This document shows positions 1-9,800 of a stretch of 26,300 nt of DNA, piece by piece (the stretch's first letter is position 1; the number at the start of each line of letters is the position of its first letter). The stretch comes from Phoronis australis (Eukaryota > Phoronida > Phoronidae), in assembly GCA_002633005.1 (NCBI GenBank), contig NMRA01000608.1:1-26300 (forward strand), in the 5' to 3' direction. The position numbers and the translations under genes were made by a program. The notes beneath the pieces were generated by a model. It saw only the letters and a program-made list of their open reading frames with translations. It was not told the DNA's origin and searched no databases.

Positions 1-571
1 TCCAGAAATGGCAAAATGTTATCGACCTCTAATTCTACACTGAATTTCAAATTAGGATGCCTCGAGTTTAAATACATCAAAAATTCCTGGGCTGACCGCT
101 GATTTTCAAATATACAAAACACATCAGTGATAACATCAGTATTTCATAAGAAGACCTACACAGGACTGTACACTTGTTTTCATGGCTTCACATCCTTTGT
201 TTATAAAGTAGGTCTCATTAAAACTCTAATAGACAGGGTATATCGCATTAACAACACTTGGGCTAGATTTGATTCTAATATAATGTATATTTTCTCCCCA
301 TAGTAATGCCCCTGGTCGAATACCTGTTACTTGACAAAGCGGTCCAGAGTGTAACACTCTATACACTGTGCGCTCCTTGTGAAGTTTCCTGTGCATACAT
401 GAAATATCTATGTTTTAGTGCATGTGAAATTGTAAAAACTCGGCTGATGTCGTGAATGAGAAACACCCTGCAAATGTGGGGTTTCCAGTCTCGAAAACAA
501 TTAGAAGGATGACGCTCTTTTGCACGTATCTCTATATTAGCTCATGCCGGTTAAAGAACATCGCCGTCAAC
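1..571. other. 5' flank, no gene seen
   Basis: No convincing exon, RNA gene or repeat was found here. The stretch is moderately AT-rich with short broken frames in all directions. It should contain the promoter of the secreted-protein gene if exon 1 really lies near 572, but I see no clear TATA box or initiator that would decide this. Confidence 0.5.
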
Positions 572-606
572 ATGTTTACGAAGGTTTTGGCGTTAGGAAA
601 TTTCTA
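572..606 (+). CDS. Possible signal-peptide exon 1 of the secreted protein gene
   Basis: An ATG at 572 opens a frame reading MFTKVLALGNF, followed by a good donor (GTAAGT at 607). The next exon opens with VIVSQASAAS, which looks like the second half of a signal peptide with an Ala-x-Ala cleavage site, so the two halves belong together by content. The phases do not fit: this exon ends two bases into a codon, while the 707 acceptor needs one. A weaker acceptor after 716 would restore the frame but lose VIVS. A one-base error or difference, or a different true first exon, would also explain it. A frame upstream from ATG 509 is in the same phase and does not help. Confidence 0.35.
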
Positions 607-706
607 GTAAGTTTACAACATTCAGTCATTTTAAGCCGATGTCTTTTGTTTAAAGTTTCTTCCTTCTAACTCCATTTCTCTCAACGTTAAGCTATTCACA
701 TTGCAG

Positions 707-857
707 TGATTGTAAGCCAGGCGTCGGCTGCAAGTTACGATGACTGTTCCGAGTATTCAGTGAAGACATGCCTTGGTGACATGATGAGCGTGGCGACAGC
801 CGCTCAGGGAGGACAGATTCCAAGCTACACACCAGGAGAGTTTAGAAATGTGTGCAG
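707..857 (+). CDS. Exon: end of signal peptide and first half of module 1
   Basis: The acceptor is TTGCAG at 701-706 and the donor is GTGAGT at 858. The frame reads VIVSQASA, then YDDC, a second Cys seven residues later, and a third Cys in FRNVC at the end. It finishes with two bases (AG) of an Arg codon. An upstream in-frame TAA at 688-690 rules out an initiator inside the exon, so coding must arrive by splicing. Confidence 0.72.
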
Positions 858-3800
858 GTGAGTGATTGATTCACCTGACGTGCTTATCTTTTTTCACGTC
901 CAACTCAGGCAAACGTTCTGTTTGCAAACTCGGCCAAATTAGAGTTGGATCGACTTTGCAGGTGCAGACGTATTGCCAAACGGGACCAGTTTGCCAGAAT
1001 TAGCTAGACGGCTGTTGTCAAACACACCAAATATCAACAAACGCCGAATTTGGTCATGTTTTCAGACGAAAGTATGGAAGAGTTTGCCAGTGTAGACTGG
1101 ATTTTTTTAAGATAAAGATAATTTAAAAATTCCTATTGTTTTGTGCAGAAGTTGAATTTAGAATAACTCAAAAGGATGTAATTTAGTTTTCAGTGTTATG
1201 CTCACGTCTTCGGTGACGTACAAGACTCAATTGGACCACTTAATATTTTCCACTAAAATTGACTAGCTGCTCAACGTTCATTACGTCTCAACTAAACTTA
1301 GCTTAACGTGTATGCTTCTGTAATAGGTCTGGCGATTAATTACTAAATAAACAAGGATGCTATGACGGGTTCCTTTAATTTATGTGCTGAAATCAATATG
1401 ACTTGACATAGTTTTGTTCCGAGAACGGATGTCAGTTGGAGAAGCCAGTACTCGGTGAATCGGGTACAACTGGAATGTTTTTTTTTAGGAATACTTTCCA
1501 TTTGTACTCGTAGATCAGTGATGCCGCTTAAGTGTTGTTGCCAAAGGGCTTGTAGTGTGCATCGTCTAAAGACACGCTACACACGACAGGCTTATCGTCT
1601 TATTTTACATTGGTTTTTGTCGACAGAGAGTTCGAGGAAGCGAAGAGCTGCTTGAACGAAATCCGTGGCTACTGTACTCAAAAAGAACGATATGAACTGG
1701 ACAGTATCACAACACTGTTCGACTACCTCTGTGGAGACGGATTTGATAGTGAGTTATTCGAGTTAGGCTACAAAAACGAAGGGCAGTTATTAAATTCCCT
1801 GACTCAGCAGGACTAATTCTCTTCACTGTGGTTACTACCAGCTTATACCAGGATTGTGAATTGTCACGATTTGGGTGGTAATTTTCTGAAGAAACAAGTA
1901 ATTGAATGGATACTACACTAAAGCACTTAAAAACAATAATTAATTACGTTCTTTGTCGTGTTCATGGACTTTAAACACCAGTAAATCGATGTATGTTGTG
2001 ACTCATTCAGTACGAGTTTAATATGCAGAAAATTATGTGGCCTTAGTGAACTTACTCGAGATGAAATGGCAACGCCAGCGTCTGCTAGCTTTTTCAAGCC
2101 TGTGCGACCTCTGGTGGATTAGGTCGAAGTTGAGAAAATCGGCAGGAAACTTAGGCAGAATCTTCTTGTCCCAGGTGTGTGATAGTTGGCTCTCATCATC
2201 CGATTGAGCACAAACTTGGTGTTTTTCGTAACTTACCTCGCCGTGAGGATCTGATTGTATTTGACGACAACGACAGGACATTAGAGAAACACAACATTCG
2301 TGACTCTCTAGAAAGGTGTGGATACCGGCCATGTTAGGTCTTTAGCAAGGCTACCCGTATAATACCCAGATTGGAAACAAACAACATCGAAAGACTTTCG
2401 GAACAATTATGATCTGTGTTCAGGACATTTGATATCGCCACGTCTTTCAAACCTGCTCGCACTTTAAAACAAAAACTCTTGCACCCTAAGGATAAACAAG
2501 CTAAGGAAAAGATAGCTAATGCGGTCTATGGAATACAATGTGGAGAGTGCCGTGAAACTTATGTAGAGGAAACTAAGCCACCCTTCAGAACAAGGTTGTC
2601 ACAACATCGTCGGCCTAATTACGGTGGCACTTATGACTTTGCCGTATTTTTCCATTGCCAGGAATCTGGTCATAGCTTTGTCCTTGATAATGTACTAATC
2701 CTTGACAAGGATAAAAATTGGTTTGAACGGGGAGTCGTGGAGTGTACATATGAAAGAATTGGAAATCCTTCTTTGAACCTAAGAGGAGGCTTGAGGGTCC
2801 ACCTATCGCACACCTGGGCCAGGATTCTGACTTAAGTTTCTCGCCGATTTTCTCAACTCCAACCTAATCCACCAAATGTCGCATGGTCTTGAAAAAACCA
2901 GCAGACGCTGGCGAAACGTTGCCATTTCATCTCAAGAAAGTTCATAATTGTCTGCATATTAGACACGTCGTCACGGATAAATTTAGATGTGTTTGCATTT
3001 CCTCTTGGTTTCAGTTGTCGGAAAATCAAAATCAAACTACGCCACTTATCCCGACACAATCGGTTTCTAAATTCACCTTAAAGTGTAAATTGCAAGGTCT
3101 AAGTATGTTAAATTGTAATTATATTTTCAAGATATTGTTAGTTGGATATATCTTCTTCCAATTATCATGTTATTGTGTCTGTAGTTACGCTAAAAAGCGA
3201 AAATTAAAAAAAATCCGCGAAAAGTTGACCTTTGACACCGTGACATGGTGTTGGGGAACACAAACTAGATCAATATCCCACAATGCAGTTCATCGCCCAT
3301 ACAAAACAGTGGAAGACGAACAAGGAGCGTTCAATCTTGGCGTGATTTGACATGGTACATCGGTGTGTGTGCGCCAACTGTGCTAACACCAGCCAGGTGG
3401 AAGGCGTGACCCTATTTAGGTTTCCCAAAGACAAGCATCTGGCTGCAAAATGGCACGTTTTCGTGTGCACTGCTCGTCATTGTAAAATGACTGTCGAGTC
3501 GGCCAGTCTGTCGGAGCCGAAATATGCTCCGACCACTTTGAGGACGGCTGCTTCGACGACAAACATATCATGAAGTTTGAAGCTGGTCTTGTGAAAAGGT
3601 AAGTTATCTTCATAATTTATGGCTTATATCCATGACGCTTTCTCAGTGCTTGAACTATAACGATCTTTTTTCGCAATCACCATAGTTCTCGCGGTCAACA
3701 ATTGCTGAGTGTTGCCGGTGGTATTTCTTTGGAATGTTGCCCAGTAGGCTATTTGTTGATTCAACTGTTCTTGGTGTTGTGTGTGTAGCAGCGCTAGTTG

Positions 3801-6800
3801 AGCATCATGTTGACCCAATGCAATTTCATTTGCTGATGGTTCTCAAAGTCAAGTCACGCGAAGTCAGTAAGGATCATTTAGGGTATCATATTTTTGAGAA
3901 TCATTGTCTTCAGCCAAATTAGAGTGGAGATATACACCTGGTACTATGGGGAGAGCAGCACTTGGGGGGACAATACCATCAGCCCCCTATGGTGCACACC
4001 GCCCATGCCGATGGGCGGCCCAGCTCTGAAGTAACTACATACATGTACTATAGCCCTGTTGTAGATGTGCTTCCGGTGAATCATATGAGCCTCTGTTAGC
4101 TACTCGCTAATGGGAAATTGCCTATTAGCTGAATGGTTAGCACGCTTGCCGGTTTTATGGGGGTCGTGGGTTCGATTCCTGAGTCGGGTAATCTCGGCTA
4201 TTACTACAGCCCCCCCCCCCCCCCCTACGAGGCTATGGTGCGCTTCAGAGACCACTGTATTTGAGCATCAGGAGGTTCTTTGTGGGGTTTTGTCAACCAA
4301 GTAATAGATGGTGGTGTGCTGACAAAAGTTTGAACTGTTCTAACGATGGTACTTAAGTTGCACGGTTTTGATTATTAAAGTAACCTGCTTCAAAAATAAA
4401 ACAGGGTTAACTCTGGTTTTGGCCTTTGCTTGAAGGTTATAAAAGTAGGCGAAAACTTGCACTTAGGTGACGTCGTGTTTAACTTAAATCATTGATTCAA
4501 AATGATTTTTACTTTAAATTGCAGTTGTGCTTTTCAGAGTATGTGAACGAAGTAAGGAAGAATACGTTACACTTGTTGCGAAATAAAAGAGAAGCCAGTG
4601 ACCTCGAAATTTGTTTGGAAATTGACGCCCCTCCAATGCTGAGTGCTGGTGCTCCAGACGTGTCCAAGGAGGAGGCCGTGGCACGGATGAGGAGCCGATA
4701 TCCAGACAAATTCAATTAGACTGCTTGTTTTGTCAATGGACAGTACTGATATTTCTTTCCATCACATACATGACAATGAATGATATTGGGGCACGAAAAG
4801 ACTGACGACCCACACAGGTACCTTTTCGCCCCCTTACCGATGCATTATATGGGACGGCAACAGTTTACTGTTAATCAAATAAACCTAAAAGCTATGCCAC
4901 AATATTTATAGTCATTATATTGAAGTAACATTGAAATGTTTCAATGTTAGAACATAGTATGTCGCAGGGTTTATACAAAGCGGACAGCCATATGGCACGC
5001 TCAAAAGTGTTTCACGATTTCCAATACTGGTACTATAAATACTCTAGCATTGCTATCTGTACAGCTTTCAAAAAAAAAACCTAAAACATTGGTAGTGATG
5101 AAAATATACATGGGTCGTCAGTCTTCTCGTGTCTGCCAATATCATTCAAATTGTACGACAGAATAATCATTTGCACAGAATCCCAACTCTACTGTCTAAC
5201 ATTTTCTTGCGAGTTTTTTTGCGAGTGGTCCAAGCACTCTCTCCAGATTTCTCACTTCCTATACATGTGTATAATTTTGTGTGTTTTATACCATGTCATA
5301 GACATCTGAAGCTATTGCATACTGTAGCTTTTGGGTGGAAATTCAGTACTTTGCCACGTCATGGTAGTTAATGTCTTGTTGAATTACAGTAGAACTCGGT
5401 AAGTTGGAGCCAGTGAGACAGATATTTCATCGAAGTCAAAGTTACTTGGAGGCGTTACAGGAATTAATGCATGCTAGCCTTTCTAGTTTCCAATGAAGCA
5501 CTACCAATGTAACGAGTCCTACTGTATAAGAAGAGGGCAGGAGATTCAGTCTCTACCTCAGACAATAGTCCAGATTTTTATGTAACAGCAATATTGTTGA
5601 ATGTGTTCACTTGAAACTCACTAACAACTCCAGTGAGACCAATTCCTAAGTAAACCATAACTGATGTTGAGTTTAGAGGTTTATAATGTAGTTCTAGTAA
5701 CATTACACTTGTCATGACCATGTCACTATAAGTTCCTGAACATCAATATATGCTACTTTCTTTGTCAATTGTTTACCATTCTGAAAACACAGAAATCCAT
5801 CATGGAATGCCAACTTCATTTTTGTACCACTGAGATTGCGCTGTGATTGCATTCGTTTGTTAGGATATTTGTTCTCTCTATGGAACTTGTCACTTATTTC
5901 AACTCGTCCAAAGTAGATACTCCCCGAGTCACAAGTTTTAGTAATAGAGTACTTAGGTAATGAGCTGGAGTTGGCATTCCAGGGATAAGACAACTCGATA
6001 TATATATACATAAATGAAACTAATAAGAAAACCCTTGAAACTCAAAGTCCTCCTCATTTCCCGGTGGAGGGTAAAAAGCTCTGATGCAGGCTACTGCGCA
6101 TGCTGGAATTACAACACGGACAGTTCGTCCTAGGTGACCATGCACCCATCTTTGGAACTGTCTGTAGGCTATGTGTCGCATCCTTTTATCAAAGGGTCCG
6201 TCATAGCCATCCGGATATTGGCTTTTATACTGCAACCATGCAGTCTCCAAAACATCACGATTGATGCACACAGGTTGAAAACTTCCATGGTACACGATAC
6301 ATTTTTTTCTTCCGTTTAAGTTGTCCCTCTTCATTTCGTCCTCAAGTTTAGCAATAACTTTGTCGACTTCTTGACAACATACTCTTTCTTCAATGACTGC
6401 AGTAGTCTGACAGTTGTCACACGTGCACCTGCAAGATGTGACAATATGTATACATTACTTTAGTAAACATCAAAATGTCGAATTGAAAAAATTACTGATT
6501 TACCAAGAGTGTCTCGGCCAAATTAATTGAGGGTTTGCAATGACCTCAGTTTTCGAGAAGACTGATTGTTGAGCAGCGACCTGTTTAAAACAGAACAAAA
6601 ATGAAACTAAATTCCAAAAAACAAGCTTTGAAACATCACATAAATAGTAAAGATATTTACTTTTCATACAAATGAATACTGCTACACCCAGGGCAGTGGC
6701 AGATCATGCCTGGGGGATATATATATAGGAATGGACATACTTAGTTTGATTTGCTGACACCTGATTCATTGATGGAGGGGTCTGTTTTGTTAATAATCGT

Positions 6801-9800
6801 GAATATTACAGTAAACATTTTTAAAAACTTCTCAATATCCGATGCCTTCTATACTCTTTAGAAACTTTACCAGACGGTTCCTTCCCAAGTCAACTCGCAC
6901 CCAAGCCATGTACCAATTTTCACAAATAACAGCAACATTAGGTACATAGGCATGAAAGCATTGACTTACACAAACTAAACCTGGTTAGAAAAACGTGTGT
7001 ACATTGCTCTGGGTCCAAGTTGACTTGGCCCTAGAGTATGAAAATGAAGTGACCTGTTTTATAACCCATGGAATTCCCTCCGGCCCCCAGGTAAGAAAGT
7101 CTAAGTTGCAAAATTGCAATTCTTTTTTCCTCTTGTTTACACTACACAGTTGAGTATTGGGAGGTGGTTCTCATTCTTTCCCATGCATACATTTATTCAC
7201 TCACTAGTAAGACTGAGCTCAGGGGAGTAGGAGACAACTTCGTACAATGCCCAATTGTCTGCCAGTGAAAGCCAGGATTCGAACCCGAGTCTCACAAACA
7301 AGAGTCCGGGGCCCAAACCAATGCGCCACTGTCTACAAATAATGAAAGACCACACATTGTTGAGTGATTTGCGTAAGTGCAACGAGTCCCATTTTTTATC
7401 ACTGAAACTGGTACTTATCCACGGCTGAAAAATGATTCATCAGTGGGGACGAGAGCGCCTGGGAGTGACCGGTAAAGCTACTGAACTTAAAATTAAAAAA
7501 GACCAAGTAGTAATTCGCGGTAGTATGATGCATATTTATAATATTCTTACCAGTCACTAACATTCTGTCGCAACTCCTGCGCACCTTCTGCCCGTTGATA
7601 TTCACTGCACGAACCGGCTGGGGCTGGATCGTCGACAACCGGAGCAAGGGAAACGGTTCTACTAGAGAGAAGGTGTGAGCACAAATTCAACGGTTCCTAT
7701 GGGGTCTGTCGCCTCCTCCTCCACATCCGAAACGTCAGAATCGTCTGAAAACTCCACCTGACCCTCCCTGTATCTTTCAAAATATTCTTCATCTACGCTG
7801 CTGTACTCACTGGGATCCATATTGTTTTCTTTGTGTTCCCCAACACCACGTCACAGATGTGTAACGAAGGAAAATGGCGCCGTTTCTATTTTCCGTTACA
7901 ACAATGGCGTTACAACGCCACGGCAACAAATATGTAAATAACTTTTTATAGCGACGTACAATTCAGTTGATGTTAAGAATATAGCAATAATAATTATAAA
8001 CATGAATTTAGAGCATATTGTTGTTCAAATTGGTTGAGACCTTGCAATTTACACTTTAAAACGATTGGACTTTATTTTCCGTCCCTAAGACGATGGTTAT
8101 GAAGATTTACATGATAAAAACGCTCCAGAAAACCACAGAGCTGACTAGCCTTGGTGCAAAGCTGTATACTATATATACAGCTTTTTGCCGATGTAGGTAA
8201 AAAACGACCAAATGAAATCTGACTCGAAATTAGTGTCATTAAAAACTACACTCTTCCTTGAGTAGACCGAATTATTTTCCGGTGTTGGAAAATTGGCGTT
8301 CTACCTTTATTTTGCTGCTAAAATTCTGGTGCGATCTTTTACATGGGCTTTCGCTGCTATGAAATATTGCGTCACCTGCAGTGCTGTAGTGGGGCGTAGG
8401 CGCACGTAGGCGCAGCCAACCAACTTTTGGCATTTGAACGTAGCGCCTACGCACCCAAAGTTACATTCAATGTTCAAGGTGATACGGTGGGCTTTGGCCG
8501 TCTACTTACGTCTTATTTTACCACTACAGCACTGGTCACCTGTTGGCCAGTTTCTTTTTTCCCGATTTTTCAATCAACTGTTCTTCTCTTCCACGAGGTT
8601 GCGTTTCATTTCGTTACAAGTTCATAGTATTTTAATACCAGCAAACCGAATATCAGAGTAAACTTTGCTGCCGTGTGTCACGAACGTACTGTTTTGAAAA
8701 CGAAGAGAGACTTTTCTTTGCTACAAAAGGCGGAGAATAATGCCAGAAAATAACGTTTATTAGATTGTTTTTCACTCGGGCAAGGTGAGTGTCGGTTGAC
8801 TCCCATATTTTGCATGCACCCCACCGGTCGTTAGCTCTCCATTTTGATATAAGTTTTACGACAAGGTGACGAGCAGAACTACCCGGGGTGTGTGAAATTT
8901 TGGGGTTTAACGGAGCTCAACATACAGTGGTACCTCGCTGTATTTTGAAGATAGTCTTCAAACAGCTAGATGGCTGACCAGCTTATGCAAAATTGGACTG
9001 CTTTAATCTAGTCGCAAGTCATGCCTCAATTCCGGTTGAACGTTGAAAGCGATGTTATCGTGGCTAGTCGCCTTTAATTAGCTTAATTAGCACTTATCTT
9101 GATTTCACGTTTAAAGTCGATTAAGTGGCAAATGCTGCATTATTTTTTTGACTAAATTTTAGATTATTGATAGTATATCGTGGTATGTCGTACACTATAT
9201 AGCACAATAGCAAATTAAAATTTGCGACACTTTATTTTTGAAAACAAGCATGCATTTTAATTGGCGAATGATTTCTTTTGCTTTTTATTTTAGTCTACAT
9301 TGAGAACAACGAATGCCTGTTTAAAAAAGAACTGGAAGACCAATTGCAAGTGTGCCTGGACAAATATAGCGAGCAGAGTCAGTCGCTGAAATTTTCATAT
9401 GGTTCCGCGAGGGAGAAATTAAATAAACTCTGCAGGTATAAAGTGAACGGTCGAATTTACACAGTGCATTTCTTTCTTCCACACATCACTTTGTCTATTA
9501 TAATGAAACTACACCCTCCATACTGGAAATGTTACTCAAAACTGGTTTTTGGCTGTACTTCGGGAGCAAGTTTTCGGTTATACAGAATTTGTTAAATGTA
9601 CGACTAGGTCAGTTACTGTATCTATGTTCAGTTGAGAGTAGAGTTTTGTTCCGAAAGTACGAACCTAACGGAATAAAGACTGCGAACAATGAAAAGTGTC
9701 GTGCATTTAACAAATTCTGTATAACCGAAAACTGGTTTTTATCAATTTTTAACTAAAATAAACCCTCTGACATCGCAGTAATCGAGTTGTAATTAATATC

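Larger units (their letters stand above)
6429..7550 (-). other. Intron of the P2X7-like gene
   Basis: The intron runs from GTAAGA (reverse of 7545-7550) to CTTGCAG. It carries a tRNA-derived SINE (7263-7335) and a CAGTGGCAGATC repeat end at 6694. Nothing else is recognised. Confidence 0.6.
3078..8059. mobile_element. TTAA-flanked DNA transposon with THAP and P2X7-like genes (Kolobok-like)
   Basis: The left end, after TTAA at 3078-3081, begins AGTGTAAATTGCAAGGTCT (3082-3100). The exact reverse complement closes the element at 8037-8055 and is followed by TTAA at 8056-8059. This gives a 4974-bp unit with a perfect 19-bp terminal inverted repeat and a 4-bp TTAA duplication. A second inverted block (24 bp, one mismatch) lies at 3241-3264 and 7830-7853, about 160 and 200 bp inside the ends. 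The element carries a + strand THAP exon next to its left end and a minus strand P2X7-like gene next to its right end, facing each other. TTAA targets plus a THAP domain are hallmarks of the Kolobok superfamily; piggyBac also uses TTAA but does not bring a THAP finger. The catalytic DDE core is not visible here, so this copy is probably internally deleted. Both genes are frameshifted. Confidence 0.82.

Noticed and set aside
2883-3350. 155-codon + strand frame
   Set aside because: Crosses from the Penelope 3' region over the TTAA boundary into the transposon end; the boundary evidence is stronger.
4121-4192. Functional tRNA gene
   Set aside because: A and B boxes are present but the acceptor and anticodon stems do not pair; the same applies to 7263-7335 and 26088-26160.
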